Assembly: GCF_012927345.1 (NCBI RefSeq)
Contig: NZ_JABBGJ010000022.1
Location: 62,001 to 126,000 of the forward strand
Direction of reading: 5' to 3'
Length of the DNA: 64,000 bases
Source: Paraburkholderia polaris
GTDB taxonomy: Bacteria; Pseudomonadota; Gammaproteobacteria; Burkholderiales; Burkholderiaceae
This document shows positions 27,524 through 36,320 of this stretch, one piece after another (positions within the stretch are counted from its first letter, which is position 1; each line of letters begins with the position of its first letter). Under the pieces are notes generated by a model that ran no database searches, was not told where the DNA came from, and saw only the letters and a program-made list of their open reading frames with translations. A program made the position numbers and the translations under genes.

Positions 27524-27645
27524 GGATCGTGTGGCTGTCTGGAAACGGAAAGGGCGGGGTGCCCGCGATTCTAGCGCGAACCCCCGCCCTGGCGCTTATC
27601 GCGCATTTAAGTCGCAATCCCGCTCGGCCTCTTATTAGGTCCCGA

Positions 27646-29025
27646 TCAGCGAATTGCTTTGAGCACCGCTTCGGCGCCGCGGCCGATGGCCAGCAAGGCG
27701 TCGTCGGCGTGCGGCGCGCCTGCCAGCATCAGACCGACCGGCGCGTCGCCGCGCAGATGGCAGGGCAGCGACAGCGCGCAGGTGTCGAGGAAGTTGAACG
27801 CGCTCGGATTGCGCAGGATCAACGCATTGGTGCGGCCAAAGGCGTCGTCGTCGTGGATCAGATCGGCCACGCGCGGCGGCACCACCGGCACGGTGGGCGC
27901 GACGACCGCGTCGAAACGCTGCCACAGCGTGCGCGCGGCTTCGTCGAGCATGGCCTGGCGCTCGGCGAGCAGGTCCAGATAGTCGGCGGCGCTCGCGGGT
28001 TGGCCCTTCAGGATGCGCACCAGCACGCGCGGATCGTACTGCTCGCGGTGCTTTTCCAGCAGCGGACGGTGCCACGCATACGCCTCGATCGGCGCAAAGC
28101 CGAAGCGGTTGATCTCGGGCAGACGGTCGAGCGGCGCGAAGCGCACTTCGGTGACGATCGCGCCAGCCGCTTCCAGATGCTTGAGCGCCGTGTCGATCGC
28201 GGCGGCGACCGCTGGTTCGACGCCGTCGGTCACGAAATTGGTCAATACGCCAAGGCGCACGCCTTCGAGCGGCCGGGCTGCCGGAATGCGTGGCTCAAGC
28301 CCAGCCAGCATGCGGTCGACCAGCGCGCAGCACGCGACCGAGACGCCGATCGGCCCGAACGAGTCGAGCGTCGGAGAGAGCGGCACGCCGCCTTGTTTCG
28401 GGATGCGGTCGGCGGTCGGCTTGAAGCCGGTCAGGCCGCACAGCGCCGCCGGGATGCGGATCGAGCCGCCGGTGTCGGTGCCGAGCGCGATGGCTGCCAT
28501 GCCGTCCGCGACCGACGCCGCCGCGCCCGACGACGAACCGCCCGAAATCCGCTCATCGCCCTTCACGCCGCGCTGATACGGCGACAGCGGATGCCCGTAG
28601 TGCGGGTTCAAGCCGAGTCCGGAAAACGCAAACTCGCTCATATTGGTACGCCCGACGATCACCGCGCCCGCCCGTTTCAGGCGCGCGACCGCGACCGCGT
28701 CCTCTTTGGCGGCGGGCGCATCGGCCAGCGCCACGGAACCGGCGCGAGTTGTCTGACCTTCGATGTCGAACAGGTCTTTGACCGACACCGGAATGCCGGC
28801 GAGCGGCGAGAGGACGGTGCCGGCGGCGCGCAGGCGGTCGTGCGCATCGGCGGCGGCGCGGGCGCTGTCGGCGTCGACGTGCATGAAGGCGACCGCGCCC
28901 TGGCCGGCCGGATCGGCGATTCGTTCGAGCGCGGTTTCGACGAGCGTGCGGCTCGTGGTGCGGCCGGCAGCGAGGTCGGCGGCAAGCTGGGCTAGCGGCG
29001 GGAAGGGCGTGAATTCAGTGGCCAT
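27646..29025 (-). CDS. Amidase signature-family hydrolase
   Basis: Protein of 459 residues with the Ser-cisSer-Lys triad of the amidase signature family: Lys in VSVKDLFD, and GGSSSGAAASVADGMAA with GTDTGGSIRIPAA for the two serines. It hydrolyses an amide to a carboxylate, but the substrate cannot be predicted. GatA-like function is unlikely without gatB/gatC nearby. It is the last gene of a minus-strand cluster DUF2848, MFS carrier, GntR regulator, amidase, so it probably handles a compound taken up by that carrier. Confidence 0.88.
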   Translation of the reverse strand: MATEFTPFPPLAQLAADLAAGRTTSRTLVETALERIADPAGQGAVAFMHVDADSARAAADAHDRLRAAGTVLSPLAGIPVSVKDLFDIEGQTTRAGSVALADAPAAKEDAVAVARLKRAGAVIVGRTNMSEFAFSGLGLNPHYGHPLSPYQRGVKGDERISGGSSSGAAASVADGMAAIALGTDTGGSIRIPAALCGLTGFKPTADRIPKQGGVPLSPTLDSFGPIGVSVACCALVDRMLAGLEPRIPAARPLEGVRLGVLTNFVTDGVEPAVAAAIDTALKHLEAAGAIVTEVRFAPLDRLPEINRFGFAPIEAYAWHRPLLEKHREQYDPRVLVRILKGQPASAADYLDLLAERQAMLDEAARTLWQRFDAVVAPTVPVVPPRVADLIHDDDAFGRTNALILRNPSAFNFLDTCALSLPCHLRGDAPVGLMLAGAPHADDALLAIGRGAEAVLKAIR

Positions 29026-29121
29026 GGTGTCGGGAGAATCCGGTTAGATGCGCGGTTAGCTTGAGATCACTTTGTGGCGGGTCCCCACTGACTGGGCAGT
29101 CGGGCCCGCGTTCGGGGTCAG

Positions 29122-29802
29122 TCAAATCCGGTTGAATAAGGTCGCGCGGAACGCTTCGATATGCTTTTGCACCGATTGACGGGCGCCTTCGGCATCGCGT
29201 TCGCGCAGCAGGCGAAACAGTTCCAGATGTTCTTCGTGGACGTCTTCGAGATGATGCGGCTCGGACAGTGAAATGAACCAGAAGCGCAGCGAGCGTTCAT
29301 GCAGCCCCCGTAGGATGTCGGCCAGCACCGGATTGCGCGACGCCGCCGAAATCGCCAGATGAAACTCGCGGTCGATATCCATCATGCCTTCAATATCGTG
29401 CGCGGCGACACAGATCTTCGAGCGGTCGAGCAACGCCTGCATGGCGTCGAAATCGTGCTGCTGCGCGTGGCGCGCGGCCAGTTCGACACAGTAGCTTTCG
29501 TTGACGAGCCGCACGTCGATGATTGCCAGCACATCGTCGAGCGAAACCGGGCGGACCATGATGCCCTTTCTCGGCATGATGGTGAGCATGCCTTCGTGCA
29601 CTAGCCGGTGCAGCGCCTGATGAACCGGCGTTCTGCCGATGCCGGTCAGCACTATCAATTCCGCTTCGTTGAGTACCTCGCTCGGCCGCAGGCGCATCGT
29701 AATGATCTCGCGCTTGACGAAGGCATAGGCCTGTTCAGCGAGACTCGCCGTGGCGGTCTCGCGGGGGGTACTGGAACGGCGGGCAGTCTGCAAAAGCGTC
29801 AT
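29122..29802 (-). CDS. GntR-family regulator, FadR (FCD) subfamily
   Basis: Regulator of 226 residues. A winged helix at about 20-85 includes LAEQAYAFVKREII, the recognition region GIGRTPVHQALHRLVHEGML and the wing PRKGIMVRPV; the C-terminal FCD domain carries metal ligands in DREFHLAISAASRNPVL and EEHLELFRLL. It most likely controls the surrounding amidase/MFS/DUF2848 genes in response to their substrate. A tandem array of 9-bp repeats lies about 120 bp upstream of its start. Confidence 0.9.
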   Translation of the reverse strand: MTLLQTARRSSTPRETATASLAEQAYAFVKREIITMRLRPSEVLNEAELIVLTGIGRTPVHQALHRLVHEGMLTIMPRKGIMVRPVSLDDVLAIIDVRLVNESYCVELAARHAQQHDFDAMQALLDRSKICVAAHDIEGMMDIDREFHLAISAASRNPVLADILRGLHERSLRFWFISLSEPHHLEDVHEEHLELFRLLRERDAEGARQSVQKHIEAFRATLFNRI

Positions 29803-29920
29803 GTGAAGAGGGAGCGGGCGGTGTCGTCCGCATTGTAGAGCAAGGTTTTGCGCGGACGGCGCCTGGCGGGAGGTTGCTCACCGGCGCGGTCTGTGCGTGA
29901 CGCGTCGTCCTCACGTCACG

Positions 29921-30037
29921 GAAATCACAGAAATTACGGAAATCACAGAAATCACAGAAATCACAGAAATCACAGAAATCACAGAAATCACAGAAATCAC
30001 AGAAATCACGGAAATCACAGAAATTACGGCAATCACC
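29921..30037. repeat. Tandem 9-bp repeat, 13 units
   Basis: Thirteen consecutive 9-bp units of the form GAAATCACA, with variants GAAATTACG, GAAATCACG and a degenerate last unit GCAATCACC. The central seven or so are identical. The array is A/T-rich in a GC-rich neighbourhood and lies between the MFS carrier stop (30043) and the GntR start (29802), all on the minus strand. Because 9 is a multiple of 3 it would not shift frames; a change in copy number would change promoter spacing or mRNA length. Confidence 0.93.
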
Positions 30038-30042
30038 GCGTG

Positions 30043-31395
30043 TCAGGCGCTCCTCGGCGTCGCCGCCGCGGCGTGCTGCACCTTGACTCGCGGCATCATC
30101 AATGTGACCAAGCCGCCGACGATCAACGCCCCCGCGATCAGCACCAGCCCGAAGGTCACGCTATGCGTTGCGTCCTTGACGATGCCGAGCACGTAGGGGC
30201 TCACATAACCGGCCAGATTCGCAATCGAGTTGATCACGGCGATGCCGGCAACGGCTGCAGTGCCTTGCAGGAACGTGGTGGACATCGACCAGAAGATGCC
30301 GAAGCCCGCCAGAATGCCAATATAGGCGATCGACAAACCGGTGACGGCGAGCGGAATCGAATTGGTCACCGAGGCGCTGCCGAGCAGGCCCGCCGCGCCG
30401 ATGAAGCAGCACACGGCGTAGTGCCAGCGCCGTTCGCCTGTGATATCCGACGAGCGGCCGATCAGAATCATGCCGATGCCCGCCGCAAGGTAGGGAATCG
30501 CGGTGACGAAGCCGTTCGTGACGAGGTTGGTGACGCCGAGGTCTTTGACGATCTGCGGCAGCCAGAATGAGAAGCCCGCATTGCCGGTGATGAGGCAGAA
30601 GTAGATCAGTGTCAGCAGCCAGAAGCGGCCCGAGCGCAATGCAACAGCCAGACTATGCTCGGCGCCGGCAGCGGCAGCCGCCGTGTTTTCGCGTGCGAGG
30701 CGGCTGAGAATCACGCGTTTTTCGTCGTCGGTGAGCCAGGCGGCTTCGGCGGGCGTGTTGCGCAACACGGCGAGCGCCCAGAAGCCGGCGAGGATCGACG
30801 GAATGCCTTCGATCAGGAACATCCACTGCCAGCCGCGCAAGCCGTGCGCGTCATGCAGCGCCGACATCAGAAAGCCCGACAACGGCGCGCCGATGATGCC
30901 CGCGACCGGAATTGCCGCCATGAAGACGGCGACCATCCGCGCGCGCCGGTCGGACGGAAACCAGAAGGTCAGATACAGCACCACGCCCGGCACCAACCCG
31001 GCCTCGGCGACGCCGAGGAAAAAGCGCAGCACATAGAACATCGTTTCCGAGCGCACGAACATCATCAGACACGACAGCAGTCCCCACAGCATCGTGATGC
31101 GGGCGATGGTGGCGCGCGCCCCGAACTTCTTCAGCAGCAGATTGCTCGGCACTTCGAACACGAAATAGCCGAAGAAAAAGATCCCCGCGCCGAGTCCGTA
31201 CGCCGCGTTCGAGAGGCCGAGGTCGCCGGTGAACTGCAGCTTCGCGTAACCGATGTTGACGCGGTCCAGGTAAGACAACACGTAGACGAGAAACAGGAAC
31301 GGCATGATGCGCCAGGTGATCTTGCGCAGGGCGGCGGCTTCGAGCCACGCGTCGGAAGACGCGTCGGCGTTGGCGGATAGCGAAGGGGGATTCAT
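30043..31395 (-). CDS. MFS transporter, anion:cation symporter type
   Basis: Carrier of 450 residues with 12 predicted helices. The first helix region (KITWRIMPFLFLVYVLSYLDRVNIGYAKL) is typical of the ACS family, which imports organic anions such as phthalate, tartrate or hexuronates. RARMVAVFMAAIPVAG marks the loop after helix 4. It begins 8 bp behind the DUF2848 gene and is clearly cotranscribed with it; the carried substrate is probably related to the amidase and DUF2848 reactions. Confidence 0.9.
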   Translation of the reverse strand: MNPPSLSANADASSDAWLEAAALRKITWRIMPFLFLVYVLSYLDRVNIGYAKLQFTGDLGLSNAAYGLGAGIFFFGYFVFEVPSNLLLKKFGARATIARITMLWGLLSCLMMFVRSETMFYVLRFFLGVAEAGLVPGVVLYLTFWFPSDRRARMVAVFMAAIPVAGIIGAPLSGFLMSALHDAHGLRGWQWMFLIEGIPSILAGFWALAVLRNTPAEAAWLTDDEKRVILSRLARENTAAAAAGAEHSLAVALRSGRFWLLTLIYFCLITGNAGFSFWLPQIVKDLGVTNLVTNGFVTAIPYLAAGIGMILIGRSSDITGERRWHYAVCCFIGAAGLLGSASVTNSIPLAVTGLSIAYIGILAGFGIFWSMSTTFLQGTAAVAGIAVINSIANLAGYVSPYVLGIVKDATHSVTFGLVLIAGALIVGGLVTLMMPRVKVQHAAAATPRSA

Positions 31396-31402
31396 GGGTG
31401 CC

Positions 31403-32095
31403 TCATTCGACGATAGGTAGCGCGCGCACGCGGTAGGCGTGCCGCAGCGTGCGGTTCAGGATGGGGTCGTGTAGTTCGAGTTCGAGCGCGTCGCCGTCGG
31501 CCATGCCGACGATGCCGCCTTGTACGGCTAGCGTGCCGCAGAACATCGCGGCGCCATCTGCGACGGGCGCGCGTTCCAGCAGATCGGCGGCCGGCAGCAG
31601 CGAGGCGACGCTGCCCTGCTGGTAGACACGCCGCTCACCATTGTTTGTCACTGCGAAAGCACGCAGTTCAAGCTGGTCCCAGTGGCCGGCCACATCGTCG
31701 AAACGCCAGGCGTCGCGTGCGACCGGCTTCGGGCAGACCTGTTTGGAGACGGTGACGCCGTAGGCCTCGACTTCGCGGTCGGTATGGTCGGAGCCGACGG
31801 TCACGAGCAAACCCGCCTTGGAGCGCACCAGCACGCACTCGGCTTCACCGCTGGACTTCACGCCGACCACGTCGATCTGTTCGGCCTGCGTCAGCAGTTC
31901 CGCGCCGAGGCGGTAGAAGCAGGGCGTGGCCGACGGCCGCTTCACACCGAGTTCGGCCAGTTCGGCGATGTGATGCTCGATCGCCGCCGGGTCGCGCCCG
32001 GCCCAGCCGGCGATCGTCAGACGATTCACTTCGACGATATCGGCGCGACTGTCGCCGGAACGATCTACCACGTTGAAAGACACCTGCTGCATCAC
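31403..32095 (-). CDS. DUF2848 family protein
   Basis: Protein of 230 residues belonging to a family of unknown function that somewhat resembles fumarylacetoacetate-hydrolase-like enzymes. Visible conserved segments are LTIAGWAGRDPAAIEHHI, GSDHTDREVEAYGV and SKQVCPKPVARDAWRF. It is the first gene of the carrier/GntR/amidase cluster, so a catabolic step on the imported compound is likely but unproven. Confidence 0.8.
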   Translation of the reverse strand: MMQQVSFNVVDRSGDSRADIVEVNRLTIAGWAGRDPAAIEHHIAELAELGVKRPSATPCFYRLGAELLTQAEQIDVVGVKSSGEAECVLVRSKAGLLVTVGSDHTDREVEAYGVTVSKQVCPKPVARDAWRFDDVAGHWDQLELRAFAVTNNGERRVYQQGSVASLLPAADLLERAPVADGAAMFCGTLAVQGGIVGMADGDALELELHDPILNRTLRHAYRVRALPIVE

Positions 32096-32119
32096 TCGAC
32101 TCCCAAGAAGATATGCGGC

Positions 32120-32138
32120 AAATATTATTGTGATATTT
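32120..32138. promoter_or_regulatory. Candidate operator: A/T-rich palindrome
   Basis: A 19-bp near-palindrome AAATAT-N7-ATATTT lies 25 bp upstream of the DUF2848 start, in the expected promoter position. The GntR regulator encoded in the same cluster is the natural candidate to bind it. Confidence 0.4.
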
Positions 32139-32313
32139 CACAGGTGTCCAGCGTGTCAAAAAAATTTCGGGTCGACGGTCCCGCCCGTGAGGCTCGTGAT
32201 CCGGCCAATCCCACGCCCTTCTGACGTTTGCGCGATTCGGTGCCCGATTCGATGCATAGGCGCGTGCGTTACACTGCGTTTTTGAGACATTACTTTTTGT
32301 AAGGGACGCATCC

Positions 32314-34071
32314 ATGCATCATGGCATCGGCTTTATTCAGGATCTGGCGGTCGTGATGGCGCTTGCCGGCGTCGTCACCGTGCTGTTCCATCGCCTGAAA
32401 CAGCCGGTGGTGCTGGGCTACATCGCCGCGGGCGTGATCATCGGGCCGTACACGCCGCCGTTCCAGCTGATCCACGACGAGCAGACCATCCAGACGCTCG
32501 GCGAACTCGGCGTGGTGTTCCTGATGTTTTCGCTCGGGCTCGAATTCAGCCTGCGCAAGTTGTTCAAGGTCGGCGCGACGGCGATCGTCGCGGCGCTTTC
32601 CGAAATCGTGCTGATGCTGTGGATCGGTTACGAGATCGGCAGCGCGTTCGGCTGGAGTCCGATGGACTCGCTGTTTCTCGGCGCGATTCTCGCGATCTCG
32701 TCGACGACCATCATCGTCAAGGCGCTCTCCGAGTTGGGCCTCAAGCGCGAGAGCTTCGCGCAACTGGTGTTCGGGATTCTGATCGTCGAGGACATTCTCG
32801 CCATTGCGATGCTGGTGCTGCTCTCCGGCATTGCGCAGACAGGGCAGTTGAGCGCGGGTGTCGCCGTGGTGACGCTCGGCAAGCTGCTGCTGTTCATGAC
32901 GGTGTCGTTGGTGGTGGGCATTCTGGTCGTGCCGCGCGCGTTGAACTACGTGGCCCGTGCCAAAAGCGACGAAATGCTGCTGGTGTCGGTGCTCGGGTTC
33001 TGCTTCGGCTTCTGTCTGCTGGTGGTAAAGCTCGATTACAGCATTGCGCTCGGCGCCTTCCTGATCGGCGCGATCATGGCCGAGTCGCGCCATCTGCACC
33101 GGATCGAGCACCTGATTGCGCCACTGCGAGACGCTTTCTCCGCGATCTTCTTCGTGACGATCGGCCTGATGCTGAACCCGGCCGTGCTGGTCGACTACGC
33201 GTGGCCGATTGCGGTGATTACAGTGGCGGTGATCGTCGGCAAGATCGTTTCGTGCGGGCTCGGCACTTTTCTCGCCGGCAAGGACGGGCGCACGGCGATG
33301 CGGGTCGGCATGACCGTCTCGCAGATCGGCGAGTTCTCGTTCATCATCGCGTCGCTCGGCCTGACCTTGAAGGTGACGAGCGCGTTTCTGTATCCGATCG
33401 CGGTAGCCGTCTCCGCCTTGACCACGCTTTTCACGCCTTACCTGATTCGCGCCGCCGATCCGCTGACGCAGCGCCTCGGGCAGGCGATGCCGCGCACGCT
33501 CGCCAACGTGTTCGGCATGTACGGGCAGTGGCTGCGCAGTTTGAGCACCGGAACCGGCGAGCCGACGCTGTTCAGCATGACGCGGCGGATCATTTTGCAG
33601 ATTGCAGTCAATCTCGCGCTGGTCGCGGCGATCTTCCTGATCGTGTCGTATAGCGCCCCGTACACCAGCACTTTGCTCGCGCACTGGATGGCTTCGGAGC
33701 CGATGCAGCGTGTGGTGCTGTGGAGCATCGCGCTGGTGCTGTCGATGCCGTTCCTGGTGGCGGTCTATCGCAAGACCAAGTCGCTCGCGCTGTTGCTTGC
33801 CGAGGTGAGTGTGCAGCCGGCGACAGCGGGGCGCTTCACCCGTGCGATCCGTTACGCGATCTCCGACCTGGTGCCGGTGGTCTCGATGGTCGGCGTGTTT
33901 TTGCTGGTCGCGGCGCTCTCCAGCAGCATCTTGCCGCCCACGGGCCTCCTGACCGTGGTGCTGGTTTGCGCCGCGCTGCTGCTGGCGCTGGTCTGGCGCT
34001 GGTGCGTGAAAATCCATGCGGCGATGCAGATCGCACTGCGCGAAACTTTCGAAGAACAGCCGGATCCTTAA
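32314..34071 (+). CDS. Kef-type cation:proton antiporter (CPA2 family)
   Basis: Membrane protein of 585 residues. Residues about 1-390 are the Na/H-exchanger-like transport domain with QPVVLGYIAAGVIIGPY, LFLGAILAISSTTIIVKAL and GILIVEDILAIAML (the conserved acidic pair). The C-terminal part has further helices (about 425-565) but no TrkA_N nucleotide-binding domain, in contrast to KefB/KefC. It probably exchanges K+ or Na+ for protons; ion specificity is not visible. Preceded by its own promoter region. Confidence 0.88.
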   Translation: MHHGIGFIQDLAVVMALAGVVTVLFHRLKQPVVLGYIAAGVIIGPYTPPFQLIHDEQTIQTLGELGVVFLMFSLGLEFSLRKLFKVGATAIVAALSEIVLMLWIGYEIGSAFGWSPMDSLFLGAILAISSTTIIVKALSELGLKRESFAQLVFGILIVEDILAIAMLVLLSGIAQTGQLSAGVAVVTLGKLLLFMTVSLVVGILVVPRALNYVARAKSDEMLLVSVLGFCFGFCLLVVKLDYSIALGAFLIGAIMAESRHLHRIEHLIAPLRDAFSAIFFVTIGLMLNPAVLVDYAWPIAVITVAVIVGKIVSCGLGTFLAGKDGRTAMRVGMTVSQIGEFSFIIASLGLTLKVTSAFLYPIAVAVSALTTLFTPYLIRAADPLTQRLGQAMPRTLANVFGMYGQWLRSLSTGTGEPTLFSMTRRIILQIAVNLALVAAIFLIVSYSAPYTSTLLAHWMASEPMQRVVLWSIALVLSMPFLVAVYRKTKSLALLLAEVSVQPATAGRFTRAIRYAISDLVPVVSMVGVFLLVAALSSSILPPTGLLTVVLVCAALLLALVWRWCVKIHAAMQIALRETFEEQPDP

Positions 34072-34199
34072 GTTGGACGGCCCAGCGCCTTGGCCCGCAA
34101 CAATGTGAGCAATTGTGTGCGGGTTTGCCGGGCTTGCCGCGCTAGCGGATAATCAGGGCATATTCATTCGTTCGCGTGGAAGGCGCCTGTCTGACTGTC

Positions 34200-35705
34200 A
34201 TGAGCGAAAACAAACCTGAAAACGCCGGCAAGCCCGGCAGCCCATCGTCGCCTTCGGGGACGCCGTCGCCCTCAACGCCGTCCGGCGCAACGCCTGGCGC
34301 GTCGAAACCTGACATCTTGCCGCCTGAGCCGGCGGCCACGCTACCGCTCTCCCATGAAGATTCCATCCAGTCCCCGATCAAGGACGTGGTGACGCCGTCG
34401 GCTGCATCGCCGGCTGTCGAGGAGGCTGCGGAGGAGGCCGCGGTGAGGTCCTCGACCGACGACCCTGACAGCGCGTCCACTGTCACGCCCACCGATCCAC
34501 AAACGGCGCGGCAACGCGACGCGGCCGAAGCGCGCAGGTCGGCGGCTGAGTCGACTGCACAGCAGGAGGCCGCGGTTCATGAGCGCGACGCAGCTAAAGC
34601 GGGACATGCCGCCGAAGGTCAAGCTTCGCGTCCGGCTACGCTCGAAAGCAGTGGACCGCTCGCCGGCGAATTGAGCGTGCCGGCTGACGAGGCAGCCCTC
34701 ATGGAAAAAGCGGCAGAAGCAGCCGCTGCCACTCGCCCGGCCGGCTCGCCGCCGCCGGGTTTCGGCGCCGCGCCTGACTTCACTGCATCGAACCCACCGC
34801 CGCCGAACGCGTTGCCACCGTCGCCGCCGCGCTATCTGAAGCAAAGCGATTCGGCGTGGACGGTGTTCGGCCGCATTATCGCGGCGCGCGCGCGTCAACT
34901 GTTCGACCGCGCGGGCCAAAGGATCACGCAGCGCACGCTGCGCATCGGCGTGTCGGCGCGCATCTTCCACCCGGAGCCGGGCGCGAAGGGGCTGCGGGGC
35001 AAGACGCTGCAATACCTCGAGGAATCGATTGCGCACTGGGTGATGTCGCGCGACGTGCTGGTGTTCATGATTCCGACAGTCGGCCATCAGGGCATGCTGC
35101 ACCCGAGCAATATCCGTTTGCGCGACTATGCGAAGCATCTTGACGGTCTGCTGCTGCAGGGCGGCGCGGACGTCTCGCCGCAGTCATACGCGGAACAGGC
35201 GACGAACCCCGAGTGGCCGGGCGACCGCGTGCGCGACATGTACGAACTTGAACTGCTGCATGAGTTCATCGAGTCGGGCAAGCCGGTGCTGGGCGTATGC
35301 CGCGGCTGCCAGTTGATCAACGTGGCGTTTGGCGGCACCCTGTACCAGGACATTGCCACCGAAGTGCCGACGGCCGGCGCGCACGTCAACGAGCACTACG
35401 ATCAGCATCGGCACAGCATTCATTTCCCGGACGGCTCGACCCTGGCCAATATGTTTCCGGGCCGGCGCGAGGCAATCGTCAACTCGATTCACCATCAGGC
35501 GGTCAAGACGCTCGGCCGCGATCTGAATATCGAGGCCGTGTCGGCGTCGGACGGCATCATCGAGGCCGTGCGCTATCGGCGTGCACCGTTCGTGATGGGC
35601 GTGCAGTGGCACCCCGAGTTTCATCGCGCGGGCGGTCCGGAGTTGCTCGATTGCACGCCGTTGCTCGATACCTTCCTACGGGTGGCGCGCGAAACACGGT
35701 TTTGA
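34200..35705 (+). CDS. Gamma-glutamyl-gamma-aminobutyrate hydrolase-like (peptidase C26) with long disordered N-terminus
   Basis: Protein of 501 residues. The C-terminal half (about 250-500) is a class I glutamine-amidotransferase-like hydrolase of the PuuD/peptidase C26 type: GLLLQGGADVSP, nucleophile Cys in GVCRGCQLINVAFGG, NSIHHQAV, and catalytic His-x-Glu in GVQWHPEF. The first 215 residues are Pro/Ala/Ser/Glu-rich low-complexity sequence with no predicted fold, which is absent from ordinary PuuD (about 250 residues). No puu genes are nearby, so a role in putrescine catabolism is only one option. The start is uncertain: GTG 34176 is also in frame and neither has a clear ribosome binding site. 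Confidence 0.82.
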   Translation: MSENKPENAGKPGSPSSPSGTPSPSTPSGATPGASKPDILPPEPAATLPLSHEDSIQSPIKDVVTPSAASPAVEEAAEEAAVRSSTDDPDSASTVTPTDPQTARQRDAAEARRSAAESTAQQEAAVHERDAAKAGHAAEGQASRPATLESSGPLAGELSVPADEAALMEKAAEAAAATRPAGSPPPGFGAAPDFTASNPPPPNALPPSPPRYLKQSDSAWTVFGRIIAARARQLFDRAGQRITQRTLRIGVSARIFHPEPGAKGLRGKTLQYLEESIAHWVMSRDVLVFMIPTVGHQGMLHPSNIRLRDYAKHLDGLLLQGGADVSPQSYAEQATNPEWPGDRVRDMYELELLHEFIESGKPVLGVCRGCQLINVAFGGTLYQDIATEVPTAGAHVNEHYDQHRHSIHFPDGSTLANMFPGRREAIVNSIHHQAVKTLGRDLNIEAVSASDGIIEAVRYRRAPFVMGVQWHPEFHRAGGPELLDCTPLLDTFLRVARETRF

Positions 35706-36320
35706 AGCTGCGGTTTTAAGGCTGCGTCTTTAAGCCGCGCCTTCGGGTCCGGTCTTTCAAACCCGATTCTTGCGAGGCGTTGCCGCCATGCTCGGCGGCG
35801 CGCCTCGTGCGCCTGTTTTTCTCACGCCGCTTTCCCTTCATCTTCGCTTTTCTGTCCGGGCGTCAACTAGTTGTTCGCCGGTCATTAGCGGCGTGTTATC
35901 AAGATAGTCAGGATGACGAGTGATTGTCGACCGGGATACGCAGGTCGCTCGAAAATTCGCTGGGCGATGTCTCTGACGGATCTTATGCGGTCTTCACTTC
36001 ATCGGTCTTGTGCGAAATGGATTTCACGCAGGTCGAGCGATCTATTCATCGGGTTACCTATCTCCATATTGTTGCTCTGCTTGATGTTGGATTCTTGCGA
36101 ACGCTACGCAGATTAGGAAACGTCCGCATGAGTCAGATTGTTGCGTTTTTGTCTTATCCGAAATCTTTTATTTCGCGACTGGCGCGTCCATCCGGCCAAA
36201 TCATTCGTTATCGATTTATCTCGATTTAAAGTCCGTCAGTGCGACACCTGAATGCTTCGCTTAACGGCTAATCCGCGCGATAATCTACGGCTGTTTTGGA
36301 TTTGCATGGAGCATGCACGT
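35706..36320. other. Long A/T-richer intergenic region
   Basis: 615 bp without a convincing gene. The part from about 35880 to 36260 is poorer in GC than its neighbours; short open frames there lack recognisable domains and codon bias. It probably contains the promoter of the DUF2968 gene and possibly remains of a lost gene. Confidence 0.45.

Noticed and set aside
29921..30037. CRISPR-like array
   Set aside because: The units are contiguous 9-mers without spacers and there are no cas genes nearby.
29897..30196. Open frame encoding repeated Thr-Glu-Ile
   Set aside because: It is produced by reading through the 9-bp array; it runs antisense into the end of the MFS gene, lacks a ribosome binding site and has no similarity to a protein.
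32290..34017. 575-codon minus-strand frame opposite the antiporter gene
   Set aside because: Composition is dominated by Arg, His, Gln and Asp, as expected from the complement of a hydrophobic membrane gene; no motif is seen.
35924..36229. 101-codon frame in the intergenic region before the DUF2968 gene
   Set aside because: No domain, no convincing ribosome binding site, and a second overlapping frame of similar length; codon use differs from neighbours.
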